Source of the DNA: Cinnamomum chago
Lineage: Eukaryota; Streptophyta; Magnoliopsida; Laurales; Lauraceae
Direction: 5' to 3'
DNA length: 64,000 nt
Assembly: GCA_038049695.1 (NCBI GenBank)
Contig: CP142451.1
Location: 31,852,001 to 31,916,000 of the forward strand
The position numbers were made by a program, and so were the translations under genes. Positions 22,382 to 33,390 of this stretch are shown in pieces. The stretch's first letter is position 1. Each line of letters starts with the position of its first letter. The notes beneath the pieces are model-generated. The model searched no databases. It worked only from the letters and a program-made list of their open reading frames with translations, and had not been told where the DNA came from.

Positions 22382-22855
22382 TTGGTGTGGAATAAGCTCA
22401 TCAATCCTAGACTTTCATGTTTTAGCTGGCGCCTCCTTCTCCCGAAAAAGCCCAATGATTACTAGGAAATGCATAAAGGGTGCTCTATGGCTTCCAGATG
22501 CTATTCTGGTCACAGCTATAGGGAATCAGATCTTCACCTCTTCTTCTCCTACAGTATAGCTCAGCAGCTCTAGTTATGGCTTCTCAGTCATGGCGGCTCT
22601 TCCCCACCAGCTCCCCCTCTTTCTGCTTCATCCGCCTGGTCAGCTTTAGCATTGGGAGTAGATGTCCATAGAAGAAAGTCCGCACCTGCAAGTTTCTTCC
22701 AAGCCATCTATGCCCTCTGGTCCACTCGGAACGAAGCCAAACACCGAAGCCAACAACCATCCTTGGTGAAAGCTTAGCTGGCCTTCATGGACCATTTGAG
22801 TGGCATGCGTAGCTCTAACACAAGCTCAAGAATTCCTCCTCACCCCATTTTGAGG
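22382..22855 (+). pseudogene. LINE ORF2 C-terminus (zf-RVT region), decayed
   Basis: Conceptual translation across frames gives NKLINPRLSCFSWRLL, then DLHLFFSYSIAQQLW and FFQAIYALWSTRNEAKHR. These fit the zinc-binding region at the C-terminus of plant L1 reverse transcriptases (PPRVSxFxWRL, DHLFFxC and the WxxRNxxxH tail), although the DHLFF cysteine reads as serine. Frameshifts and a stop make it non-functional. The reverse transcriptase and endonuclease domains were lost by 5' truncation. Confidence 0.7.
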
Positions 22856-22859
22856 TCTT

Positions 22860-23161
22860 TGATAACATGGAAGACAAGAAGAAAAAAGTAGAGACACAGA
22901 AAGATTTCTTATTCTTCAAGTTAACTATTACAGATGACCAATCCTCTCCTTATATACATTCAGATGAAAACAGTTAATCACTGTAACTAATTCTGTATTA
23001 GTTTATGCACTTGCTCAATTACAAGCACATGACCAACTTCTGTTACAACCACCAAACATATATATGTGTGTGTGTGTGTGTGAATAGTTATAATCAGTCA
23101 CAACAGATCTGGATTGACTCAACTTCATGGCCCAGTTACCTTCCCTTGTATATTGTCAACA
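22860..23161 (-). mobile_element. Copia 3' LTR
   Basis: TGATAACATGGAAGACAAGA at the left and TATATTGTCAACA at the right delimit a 302-bp LTR matching 28083-28371. It carries a (GT)n run (about 23064-23082) that is shortened in the other LTR. The preceding five bases are GTCTT. Confidence 0.9.
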
Positions 23162-23174
23162 TGCCCCCTCAAGC
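23162..23174 (-). other. Copia polypurine tract
   Basis: On the minus strand the sequence reads GCTTGAGGGGGCA immediately before the 3' LTR, the expected plus-strand primer of the element. Confidence 0.7.
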
Positions 23175-23450
23175 CATGGGGCGGTCAGTCACCATGAGCT
23201 TGGAGCAAAGGTAATTTAGTCGTCGAGGATGCAAGCCCTTGGTGAAAATATTTGCAACTTGATCTTCAGAGGTAACAAATTTGACTGTAAGATCCCGTTG
23301 AAGAACTTTCTCTCTAACGAAGTGGTAATCCTCTTCGATGTGCTTGGTTTGAGCATGGAAGACAGGGTTCGAAGCAAGAGAAATCACAGAAATATTGTCA
23401 CACCACAACAACAGACAATCAGGAAGAAAGATATGAAGTGCTTGTTGCAA
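23169..23450 (-). pseudogene. Copia RNase H C-terminal fragment
   Basis: The frame contains LLWCDNISVISLASNPVFH, then TKHIEEDYHFVREKV and VANIFTKGL, characteristic of the C-terminal half of copia RNase H. The frame ends RPMA shortly before the polypurine tract. The upstream RNase H part (23460-23590) is readable only in another frame. Confidence 0.85.
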
Positions 23451-23594
23451 AGAACTTAACCGTGATAGCTCAGCAGCAGTATGTGCAAGAGACCTATATT
23501 CTGCCTCAGTGGACGACTTGGCAACAGTGGGTTGTTTCTTCGCACTCCAAGAGATTGGGAATTGACCAAGGAAGACACAGAAGCCAGTTGTAGA

Positions 23595-25058
23595 TCATCG
23601 ATCAATTGGATCCCCACCCCAGTCAGCGTCAGAATAAGCAGTTAGGTGAAGTCCTCCTCGATTGAGATTGATGCCATAGGTGAGTGTTCCTTTAAGGTAA
23701 TGAAGAACATGTTTGAGCGCAACAAAGTCAGTAGTGGTGGGATGATGCATACGTTGACATAGTTGATTCCTAGTAAATGTGAGATCAGTTCTGGTCAACG
23801 TTAAGTATTGGAGAGCACCTGCAATACTCTGATAGAACTTTGGATCGTCCATGCTATTAGATTGGTCAGGAACAGAAGGCTTGTAAGAACAGGGAGAACT
23901 AATTGGTTTGGCTTCAAGCATGGAGGTGCGTAGGAGGAGGTCTTTAGTATACTTAGTTTGAGATAAAAGCAGCCCGGTTGATGTCCGATTAACCTCAACA
24001 CCAAGAAAGTGATGGAGAGGTCCCAAATACTTCATGTCAAAGACCAGATTGAGGCGAGTAAGTAGAGACGCAATATAGTTGTTTTCATTGTCAGTGAGAA
24101 CTAAATCATCCACATATAAAAGAAGGACTGTAATCAAACCTTTGGAGAATCGAATAAAGAGGGAAGCATCAACAAAGGTGGTATGAAATCCCAGACCAAG
24201 AAGAAAACTGGAAAATCTCTCATACCAAGCTCGTAGTGCCTTTTTGAGGCCATAAAGGGACTTATGCAGCTAGCAAACATGATTAGGAAAGGAGGGATCA
24301 GTGAAGGCCTGTGGTTGTGTCATGTAGATGTCTTCCTTGAGGATGCCATGAAGAAAGGCATTAGTGACATCCAGCTGATGAAGCGGCCAATGGAATTGAA
24401 CAGCTAAAGTAAGGACCACACAAATGGTAGAGTGCTTGACAACAGGGCTGAATGTTTCAGTGTAGTCAATGCCTTGTTCCTGATGAAATCCCTTGGCTAC
24501 TAATCTTGCCTTGTAACGAGCTATAGAACCATCAGTATGGTGCTTTATTTTGAACATCCACTCGCATCCTACTATATGATAAGAAGAAGAAAATGGGACC
24601 AGCGACCAGGTGCCTTGTCTTTGCAACGCAAAGAACTCCTCAGACATGGCCTTTTGCCAGACTTCAAGTTTGGAGGCTTCAGAGTAACTGGTTGGTTCAT
24701 GGCTTTCATAGTAAATATGATGTGGCAAGGTTATAGGATGTTTTGTAGTAAGAAAAACTTTCTTTTTACTGATCCCATATTTGGACCTAGTAACCATATG
24801 ATGAGGTGTAGAAAAAGTTCCAACAGTAGAGGTGGAGGTTGTTGTAGTATGGGGAGCTAGGGCAGGATGATGATGAGCAAGATTGGTGGGTTCGGCATCA
24901 AGGTCTATGGAAGGAAGAGGAGTAGTGGTACTAAGTGAAGTAGTGATGGAGTTAGTGGCATCAGTCATGACAACTGTGGGAGATGGGAAGGAATGCATAG
25001 GAGATGACTGTGTTGGGGTTGGAGTAGGATTAGGTATGGCGAATGATGGTTGAGGCAA
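23595..25058 (-). pseudogene. Copia reverse transcriptase, frameshifted
   Basis: The upstream part (24270-25058) has a Ser/Thr/Pro-rich linker, then WQKAMSEEFFALQRQGTWSL, ARLVAKGFHQEQGIDYTETF and QLDVTNAFLHGIL. The downstream part (23595-24137) has LLLYVDDLVLT with the catalytic YVDD box, MKYLGPLHHFLGVEVNRT and LKGTLTYGINL, ending AYSDADWGGDP at the start of RNase H. A stop and frameshift near 24270 and the 24138-24269 gap separate the halves, so no active enzyme is expected. Confidence 0.9.
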
Positions 25059-25187
25059 AGAAAAAACTGAAGTAGATGGAACAGAGATAATAGGATCATG
25101 AGTATGGATGGAAATAGGAGGCGGAATAGAAAATTGGAAGCTTATGGAGGGAGTAGGAGATACCAGTGGGGGTGAGGATACTCAAGT

Positions 25188-26376
25188 CTAACTAGATGGT
25201 GGATAGGATGAGGAAGAGGGAAGAGAAGAAAACAGCCACTGAGAAAGAGGGATAGAACTAGAAGAGGAGGGAGATGGACAGGTAGAAGATTGGAAGGGGA
25301 ATGATTCTTCATCAAACACCACATGCCTTGAAAGAAACACTCTGCCTGAAGTAGGATCCAAACACCTGTAACCTTTGTGATTCAAGCTATACCAATAAAA
25401 ACACATTGCTTTGTTTTTTTGTTGACGTTTGTGGTTGATGTTTGGTTTAAGCCAAGGATTGGAATGACGAAACAATTTTTGCCATGGAGAGAGATAATCT
25501 AATGACCTCATGGGCATGCGGTTTATAAGGTAAGTGGTAGTGGAGAAGGCATCTGCCCAGAAGTGTAATGGCATTTTGGTAGTAAACAGTAGGGTGAGAC
25601 CTGTTTCAACAATGTGCCTATGTTTCCTTTTAGCACACCCATTTTGTTCAGGTGTGTAAGGACATGAAATTTGATGGATGATACCATTATCCCGTAGGAT
25701 AGATTGAAATTTAGAACTCATGTATTCACCACCACCATCTGTTCTAAGATGCTTAAGCGAGAAGATAACAAATTTTCAATTTGTAACTTGAATGTCAAGA
25801 AAATTGAAAAAACATCAGACTTACAATGAATGGGAAACAACCAAGTGTATTTACTGTAATAATCTACAAAGACAACTAGTAACGAAATCCACAAACATAC
25901 AATAAGGGAGAAGGACCCCAAACATCGATGTGAACTACTTCTAGAGGTGATGTAGTGACTGTATCTGATGCAGCAAAGGAAAGTTTACAACTTTTGCCAA
26001 ATTGACAATACTCACAAAAGGGACGAGAGGTCTTTCCAGAGAGAGGCAAAGAAACTTGCAACTTCTGAAACACAGAGGATGATGGATGGCCAAGACGATA
26101 GTGCCAGACAACAGTAGGAGCTTTAATACCAAGGAAAGCAGAGGGCTCAGTGAAATTTGAGAATGCAGTGAAGGGGTAGAGTCCATTCTTACTCAGTCCT
26201 TGGAAAAGAATCCTCCTCGAGGTTCGATCCTGTATAGAGAAGCCAAGAGAATCAAATATAAAAACACAGTCATTATCTTTAGCAAACTTGTTGACTGATA
26301 ACAAGTTGGAAGCTATAGCTGGAATATGAAGGATATGATCTAATTTCAGAGGGGACGACGAAGAAGAAGTGTGCAC
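25188..26376 (-). pseudogene. Copia integrase, frameshifted
   Basis: The pre-integrase part shows LDHILHIPAIASNLLSVNKF, VVWHYRLGHPSSSVFQKL and CEYCQFGKSCKL (the HHCC zinc module). The catalytic core starts at HIDVWGP, has VDYYSKYTWLFPI, a further aspartate near the 25721 frame start, and PYTPEQNGCAKRKHRHIVE. The standard core here reads EQNGxxERKxRHI; the catalytic glutamate appears as A (CAKRKH). Frame changes occur near 25880 and 25720. It is therefore inactive on two counts. Confidence 0.88.
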
Positions 26377-26385
26377 AAGAGAAGA

Positions 26386-27515
26386 TCATGTGTTTGCAAT
26401 CAACAGACCTTGTCCATTCCCAATTGAAACTTGGTCTTTGCCCTGATAACCTGAATGCACAGAGAGATTATTCAAATCATTAGTAATATGGTTTGTGGCA
26501 CCCGAATCTACATACCAGGTAGAATCATGGCCACTATTGAAAGATGCAGCCATTGCAGCCAATTTAGCTGGAGGATGACGCCCTTGGAAAGAATAGTCCA
26601 TCTGGTGGTAACAATTAAGCGCAGAATGCCCTGTTCTGTTACATATTTGGCAACACCGTTTGGGATAGGAAAACTGATCAGAAGACTTATTTGAGTAGCC
26701 TCGACCTCTGGTATTGTTGTTTCTTCCCCTTTTATTGTTGTTCCTCTCGCGGCCATTAGGCTTATTGATCCATGATCTCCATTGTCGGCCTTACCTGACT
26801 CTTTTAAGGCAGTAAAAGTTGTAATGGTATAGTCTGATGAAGTATTCTGCGAAGCCTCAAGGCTTATTTCTTCACATAGCAGCAGAACATGAAGTTCCTC
26901 AATGGAAAGAGGAGAAGACCTGGTCCTGATAGATGTGCGAAAGGCAGCATAGTCTGGAGGCAGTCCATTAAGAGTTTGAATGATCAAATCTTCTTTTTCC
27001 ACATGACTCAGAATTGCAGCCAAGCTATCAGAGATGTGTTTAATCTTTTTCATATACTCAGTGACCGTCAAAGCCCCCTTTTTTATGTTTTGAAGTTGTG
27101 CTTTCAATTGAATAACATGACACCTTGACAGTGAAACAAATCTTCGTTCAAGTGCTTCCCAGACGTCTCTAGTAGTCTTAAGACCAACCACATGAGCAAG
27201 AACTCCTTCAGGGAGAGTTGCATTGATCCAAGACAAGACATTCTGGTCTTGCTGAATCCAAGAAGAATAGTGAGGATTAACATCCTTAGTAGGATTTCCA
27301 TCCAAATCCAAGAGAAATTCCAACAGACACATGATACTCCCATCAACAAATCCTACTAGGCCATGAGCTCTCAACACAGGTAAAAATTGTGACTTCCACA
27401 GCAAGTAATTATGATTTTCAAGTTTGACAGAGATCAAACTGCCAATGTTCGAGATGAGAAAGGTCGAAGCATGACCAGCAGCAACGGTGGTGGATGTGAA
27501 GGCAGACATTTCCAT
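26386..27515 (-). pseudogene. Copia gag and protease region, frameshifted
   Basis: The frame opens MEMSAFTSTTVAAGHAST and continues ISVKLENHNYLLWKSQFL, a typical copia gag start, then WEALERRFVSLSRCHVIQL and LTVTEYMKKIKHISDSLAAI (UBN2-like). The zinc knuckle is legible in a second frame near 26600-26660 (CNRTGHSALNC). It is followed by the protease motif WYVDSGATNHI. A frameshift near the zinc knuckle separates gag from protease. The leader between 27515 and the primer site contains a run of about 17 T. Confidence 0.88.
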
Positions 27516-28068
27516 AGCAGAAAGAAGAAATTCCAGAATTTTTTTTTTTTTTTTTTGCAGAGAGATAGAAAGAGAACCTCAAACTGAAATAGATATGTAG
27601 CAAGATCAGAGAGTCAAGAATCAGAGAGTAAGATCCTCAAGAACATGAATCCGTCGCAAGCTAGCACAAGTTGAAGATGTATCTTCTTGAAGACTCAGCG
27701 AATCTGGACCAAATCTTGATGATAATCAACAAATTTCATCAGATTGAGAGGAAGAACTGCTACAACTCTTTAGATCTGAAGAAAGAAAGAAAAAAAATTG
27801 TTCTTCAACCCAGATCTAAACAATCCTGAGAAAGATCTTGAGAAATATCAGTGCAGACAGAAAGCCACTGATCAGAAGTCTGAATTGAGCGACCCTGAGC
27901 TCAATCTCTCTGGATTCGCCTGATCTTGAAGAAAAAGTCTTCAAGAAAGATGAACACCTAGGTGATTTGAAGATCGCACCTACAACGAAATAGAGCTTGG
28001 AGGCAAGAGCTTGAAGACGAAGCTCAAGCATAACACATGAACCAGGACCAAATGACATTAGTCAATAT

Positions 28069-28082
28069 GGCTCTTGATACCA
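28069..28082 (-). other. Copia primer binding site
   Basis: The minus strand reads TGGTATCAAGAGCC directly after the 5' LTR. It is the tRNA-iMet-type site with one extra A relative to the usual TGGTATCAGAGC. Confidence 0.75.
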
Positions 28083-28371
28083 TGATAACATGGAAGACAA
28101 GAAGAACAAAGCAGAGACAGCAGAAAGATTTCTTATTCTTCAAGTTATCTATTACAGATGACCAGTCCTCTCCTTATATACATTCAGACGAAATCAGTTA
28201 ATCACTGTAACTAATTCTAGATTAGTTTATAACACTTGCTCAATTGCAAGCACATGACCAACTTCTGTTACAACCACCAAACATATATATGTGAATAGTT
28301 ATAATCAGTTACAACAGATCTGGATTGACTCAACTTCACGGCCAGTTACCTTCCCTTGTATATTGTCAACA
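28083..28371 (-). mobile_element. Copia 5' LTR
   Basis: 289 bp from TGATAACATGG to ATTGTCAACA. It differs from the 3' LTR by a shorter GT repeat and scattered substitutions, so the insertion is not recent. Confidence 0.9.
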
Positions 28372-29187
28372 GTGTTTGGGGTGGGTTGATTGACTCCCTT
28401 CCTCCACCGGGCTTGCTTCCTTCATGTCCTTTCAGTACCCTATTTTTTGTAAGTGTTGTCTAGTGCCCCTCATGTTTTAGGGGAGGGCTGATCTCTTCTT
28501 TGCTAGCTTCATTTTGGTTGTATTTTTCCTTCTGTTCTGGGGGCTTCAACCCTGTTTTCTCCTTCTTTAATACAAATTTACCAATTAGCAAAAAAAAAAA
28601 AAAAGCCCAAATGCTATGGGTAAAGTAGTAATTTAATTTTATCTCATCCCATACATTTAAGTACTCTTCTTGATGGGAATTATTATGGAAAAGGTGGCCA
28701 TTTTACTGGTTTGCTCTTTCGTTTCCTGGTAGCCTTCGCCTTGGCTAGCATTTCTCTATATAATATTTTTTTTTTCAGTCATCTTGCTATATCCCATCAA
28801 GTTCCAAAATCTTTTGGCTTGGTCCATCCAGAGCCTGTTATCAACTCATTATCTAGTAGTAACTGAAAAAGCACATGCAACATAGGCTAACATGAAAGAG
28901 AAGAGTCTTTTATTATCAAATTTTTTAGGTTCATGAACACCACCGTGCTCATGGTGCAAACACAAAGCGACACTTAAAAAGGATTAAAGTCAACACACAT
29001 GCAAACACACACACACGAATATACGACTTAACATAAGTCATACACGTCATGAAAATAAAAATGAAAAACAACACCCATGGTAATTGATGGAAGCAAACAG
29101 GGAGGCTCCTCCGTATAACAGCCTCCTTTATTATGATGATGATAAGACACACGACACTAGTAGCACTGGCCAAAGTAGGAGTCGTCT

Positions 29188-30137
29188 TCAAGGTAAAGTC
29201 AGATTGTTCCAACCGAAGACAAAAGCTCCTAGGTGCTTCCATCCTTCATGAACCCCCGCCAGCTTGTCCTCATCAAATGCACTCCAAATGAAGGTTTCAA
29301 TCATTCTGTTCTTGTTCTTGGGAGTTCCATTTTCAATGTGACGTTTCAAATTGCTGTTGTAGGTCTTGGCGTTTTGGACCGTTGCCTTTGTATCGCCTGC
29401 TTTAGATTCACGTGGCCATCCACTTGCTACCACAATTTTCGTATTTTCATAGCCCAAGTCCTTCATAGCACCGAAGAAGCTGTCCACCATGGCATCAAAT
29501 ACAAACTTGTATTCAGTGCCGTCTTGATCAGTAAGGAAATTGGTAGCCCTGGTATTGAGAAGGAAGTTGTCATCGTTTGCCTTAATTGAGATAGGGATGT
29601 TGTCCATTTCAAAGTAGGGCATTGCTTTTATGAAGAGTGGGGAATCCTTATTTTTAAGGAATTTAAGGACTTCACGAAATAAGTTTTTCGACCTGAACTG
29701 GCACTTGGTGGGAAACGTCCCGATGTCGTATTTGGAGGTGAAGCTGGAATTGTCTACAAGCGTGGACACCTTGATATTAGAATGCCTTTTGAGAGCGGCA
29801 TCTAAGTTTTCCATTGCCTGAATTAAGTCCATACCATCCTCAGTGCTCATATTGGACAGGTCACCCACGCAAACATGAGTGAAACCAACGGATTGATGAG
29901 AGGATATGTTATTTTTAACCCAATTATTTGCAGCGAAAACGTCGGAGGAGAAGCCCTTGATCATAGAGTTTGGAATACCCAAGATGACTTTGATTCCCTG
30001 ATTGTTAAGGGCATTCAGAAGGTCATCGTCCGCCTCAGAAATCCACATCTTCGAGTAGTCATTTTCTTTGAACATCTTCGCAACTTGCGCTGCACTGGGT
30101 GAGTTGCTCGTTTGTCTCCCATAATAAAGACCAACTC
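29188..30137 (-). CDS. GH17 beta-1,3-glucanase-like protein, exon 2; catalytic residues replaced
   Basis: The exon runs from an acceptor (AACCAG before GAGTTGG) to TGA at 29188-29190, giving about 315 residues, the usual length of a mature GH17 protein. The split first codon fits the conserved GH17 intron at the end of the signal peptide. Recognisable blocks are GVGLYYGRQTSNSPSAAQVA, LNNQGIKVILGIPN, WVKNNI, IKVSTLVDNSSF, FDAMVDSFFGAMKDLGYEN, ASGWPRESKAG, NAKTYNSNLKRHI and NGTPKNKNRMIETFIW. In active enzymes the acid/base lies in VGNE and the nucleophile in SESGWP. Here these read VGDL and VVASGWP, so hydrolysis is unlikely. Active relatives cleave beta-1,3-glucan in wall or apoplast; this one may bind carbohydrate or be decaying. 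Exon 1 was not found, so expression is uncertain. Confidence 0.85.
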
Positions 30138-30998
30138 CTGGTTATAGATAACATGAGTATATGGTTATAGCAAAAACAAGCAGATAAAATATATATGCAC
30201 TTGATATGGATTGCCTATGACACTGGTCACGCTTTTCTAAAATAATAAATGGCCCCATGCCAGATTGATTTTTGCAACTGGGTTACCTTTGTCTCTAGGA
30301 TAAAACCCCTTACCACTTGCTAGTTGAGAGTATCATAGTCAACTCTAGGCAAACAAAGTCCAACCTGCCCATTAGAAGTCAGACTAGGCCCAATAAGTGA
30401 CTGGGTCAACTCTGCCCAGAAGAATCTTAACTCAGCCCAATAAAGGATTGGATCAATAAAAGCCTCCTCATTGCATCCTAAAGCTCCAAGCTGAAGCCCA
30501 AACCCTTCGATACCAAGTTTAGTAAGACATTCACAGAAGCATATATAGATGTCATTTTCTTTCCAACCATATTCGAGTAATGAAGTGTTACTTACTATAT
30601 TGAAAATCTTCAACGCTTCCCTCACAAATTTCAAATAGTCCCCCACAATTTTGAAAAGTATGAAACAAAATTAAGGTTAAGTGTTCTAGGTATTGGAAAT
30701 GAATGCGAGAGTCTTTTAACTATTTTCTTGAAGTTGTAGGGATTCATGCACATAAAATATAATTGGAAGGTCACACTTCGGGAGAAAACCTTGGCCATGC
30801 ATGGCCATTTTGACCCTAGCCACCTGATTACTCAATAGGCTGAGACAAAATTTGCTCGGTCCATCAACCGAGTGAGTCGAATTGGATTCAGTAGGCACAA
30901 TAAGTAAGGTTTTCAAAAGTCCCTTTTTCATGATGTCAAACAAGTCAATGCACATAGAAACATTCATACACAGTTAAGAGCACTACACTGTTCTAGCC
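30138..30998. other. Probable intron and upstream region of the GH17 gene
   Basis: AT-rich sequence upstream (on the minus strand) of exon 2. From about 30320 it pairs with 18165-18875 of unit A. No signal-peptide exon with a good donor was found. The longest frames here are conserved in neither length nor start between the units. Confidence 0.4.
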
Positions 30999-31471
30999 CT
31001 AATTAAGTGCTTAGAGTGCAGAGCGCGCAGGGGCGCCGAAAAAATGCTAGATTTTAAAATAATTGTTTGTCCAAAAGAGTCTCCGGAGCACCTATACAAT
31101 ATAGTGCTTGTGAGTTTATAAACAATTAACTAATGGAAACAAATATATCTTATCCGTATATTCAAGAATAGAAAATGGAGAAAAAAATTTAACTTTGCAA
31201 TATGATCACATAAAATAGACAATAATTAATAAGTCAGGAGAAGTTTCTTCGTTTAAAAGTTAAATGTCAAACTTATAGAAAAAGAAAATGCACAAAAAAT
31301 CAAAGATTCTGCACGGTTCACTCCATATTCGATCTAACCACGCTTCGAGAATTGTTGGACCGCGCTCTGAGAACGGTCGAATTGCGCTCCGAGGGTGGTT
31401 CCTCTCTGAAAACGTTGATCTACGTTTTCGGAGCGGGATCGAGAAGGGTGAGAGGTGGTTCCAAGCACTAA
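30999..31471. mobile_element. MITE in unit B with 9-bp target duplication (Mutator- or hAT-like)
   Basis: GTTCTAGCC occurs at 30990-30998 and 31472-31480. The equivalent site in unit A (18866-18874) has it once, with nothing inserted. The ends CTAATTAAGTGCTTAG and CCAAGCACTAA are imperfect inverted repeats. Nine bases point to Mutator-like, but an 8-bp hAT reading is possible. The interior has several GCTCCGA, TTCTGAGAAC and GATCTACG words and no gene. Confidence 0.75.
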
Positions 31472-32639
31472 GTTCTAGCCATTGTTGTCATGGGCCTCAT
31501 GCCACAATAAGCTTAAGAAAGTGAATTGAGAAAGTGAGTCTACAAAAATAATGGGTGTTTTAAAAAAATGAGAAGAGACTTCATTTTTTGAGGGGATTAA
31601 ATGAAAAAATATATAATTCTTCGAAATTTATTGACAAAGTCTCCAAACAATATTCCCTCACTATTTTAAAAAAGTCTTAACTAGACCCCCATAATTTTAA
31701 AATTACAAATAGGCTCCTCAACATTGCAAATTGGATGTAGATTCCCATACTTAAAATAATTGCATCTATAGACCCAAAGAAATTTAAAAAATTTACTTTC
31801 ATGTCAAGCATGCATAAAGGTGTCTCATGGGATTTCATTGTGCATTGAATATTACATCCACGATAATGTATCAAATGATCATAATTCAAATAAATCAGTG
31901 GCATTTTAAAAGCTTAAATTCTTTCTCTTTAAAGTTGTATAGTGGTTGGGGTAAAAAAAACTTAATTCTGGCCTTAGGAGAAGCCATGTCAGCTTCTTGG
32001 GGCTCATTTGCGAATGTGTCTTTCCAAAAACACATGTGACTTTTCAAAAAAATGAGCCCCTTCGTGAGGCCCATTTGTGAATGTGTCCTTTTAAAAATAC
32101 ATATTTGCCTTTTTAATAAAATGTCTCTTGAGACAATTTGTGTGGATGTGACCCAATTCAGAGGGATGCCTTCCAATTCTATAAATTAAGGTTATTTTCA
32201 AAGTTTTTATCTAGTATTCAAAATGAGCAGAAATGCATATGAATCCTTTATTTTTAAGATGAATAGTGTATGCTTACGTGAATTAAGGGAAGAAATGGTT
32301 GATTTTTATAATTTTTTGGTTGATTTGGATTTTTTAATTATTTTTTTATAAATGAATTTATATGAAAGGAATAATAGTTTTAATATATTATTCAGGTTGC
32401 ACGAGACTTAACTTGTGTATCATATAGGGGCTTCATGCTAGTGGGCTTTTAAGCAAATTCCATAACCCTCCATATCTTTGCCTCCGGCTGCATGGGTTAA
32501 AAAATTCAGACTCCATTCTGGAGTGCGTTATACGGGTCTCTTTGTTGAACCTCCACAAATACAGAAAAGCACTTCCAAGAGTATATATCTAATCACTGGT
32601 AGATTGGAATCATTTGAACAATGTTCCAAAAACCATTGC

Positions 32640-32790
32640 TGCATTCAAGTGGGCTAAGAAAACCCATTGTTGTTTTCAAGGAGAAGGAAGCAAGCGGGAA
32701 CATATGACGTACCCGGGGTTCGAACCTTGGACATCCATGTAAAAACTGACACTCTTTACCACTCGGGTAAGGGGCCTTTCTTACCCATCA
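32640..32790 (-). mobile_element. Possible tRNA-derived SINE fragment
   Basis: The minus strand reads TTACCCGAGTGGTAAAGAG (A-box-like), then 30-40 bases later GGTTCGAACCCCGGGTACG (B-box GGTTCGAAC). The segment is present in unit B but differs from unit A at the corresponding place. No poly-A or T-rich 3' tail or target duplication was found, so it is called only on its promoter boxes. Confidence 0.45.
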
Positions 32791-33390
32791 CATCACCGTC
32801 AAAGGGTTAAACACTCTTAAGAAAATGGTCATCATACAATCATTGGGTCAGGCCCATAACAAAAGTATATATGAAAAGAGCCCGGTCATTTTGTGAAAAC
32901 TTCTAATTTTAGGGGCTATTAAGTTGGAAACTATTGCACGGTCACATTGTCCCCTCTCATAGACAGGAAGAATAAAAAAAGAGCCACAAATGAATTGACG
33001 CATGTAGGCCCAACACTAATCCCATTGATTCAAACTCAGGCCCATTATGAATTTGTGTTTCGAAATTGGAATCCCCATATGCTCATAAGGCCTTCAGCTG
33101 TACTACTTTGATTGTCCGCTTTTAATTGTGGGCCCAAAAAAACACATGTGCAAGTAACCCCTTCATCCGTGGCCCAAAAATTTAATGACTTTATATTAAA
33201 GGACAATTTTTGACCCTCGATCCAACGGTCCAATCCATTTGGATATGTGAAAATTCAATAGGTCTGGTGTACTTAAGGGGGTTCCATGTGTGTGAATGAT
33301 TCGGATGTGTTATAAAGTCAACCCTATTATATTGTCCCTCACCATAACATGGTGAGGGATGGATGCATATGAATATTTTCTATATATATA

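Larger units (their letters stand above)
22860..28371 (-). mobile_element. Ty1/copia retrotransposon, complete structure, defective coding
   Basis: Two LTRs of about 300 bp (22860-23161 and 28083-28371), flanks GTCTT and GTGTT (four of five identical), a tRNA-iMet-type primer site next to the right LTR and a polypurine tract next to the left LTR define a minus-strand element of 5.5 kb. Domain order gag, protease, integrase, reverse transcriptase, RNase H is that of Ty1/copia. Several frameshifts and stops break the polyprotein. It lies inside the LINE. Confidence 0.92.
22380..28603 (+). mobile_element. 5'-truncated LINE (L1-type), split by a copia element
   Basis: A 12-bp target duplication AGCCCAAATGCT (22368-22379 and 28604-28615) brackets sequence ending in a poly-A run of about 14 bases. 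That is the signature of target-primed LINE insertion. LINE sequence is 22380-22859 and 28372-28603; the middle is a Ty1/copia element. The 5' part codes for the end of ORF2. The 3' part is the untranslated tail, with TCTTTAATACAAATTTACC just before the A-run. Confidence 0.85.

Noticed and set aside
23229-24860. Plus-strand frames such as 24537-24860
   Set aside because: They lie antisense to copia reverse transcriptase and RNase H and contain no motifs.
30716-30967. Minus-strand frame near the GH17 gene, similar in both units, as the signal-peptide exon
   Set aside because: Its start region is not hydrophobic and no suitable donor was seen; the similarity is explained by the segmental duplication.
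32701-32780. tRNA gene on the minus strand (GGTTCGAACCCC)
   Set aside because: Only A- and B-box words are present; acceptor and anticodon stems do not pair, so it is treated as a SINE fragment.
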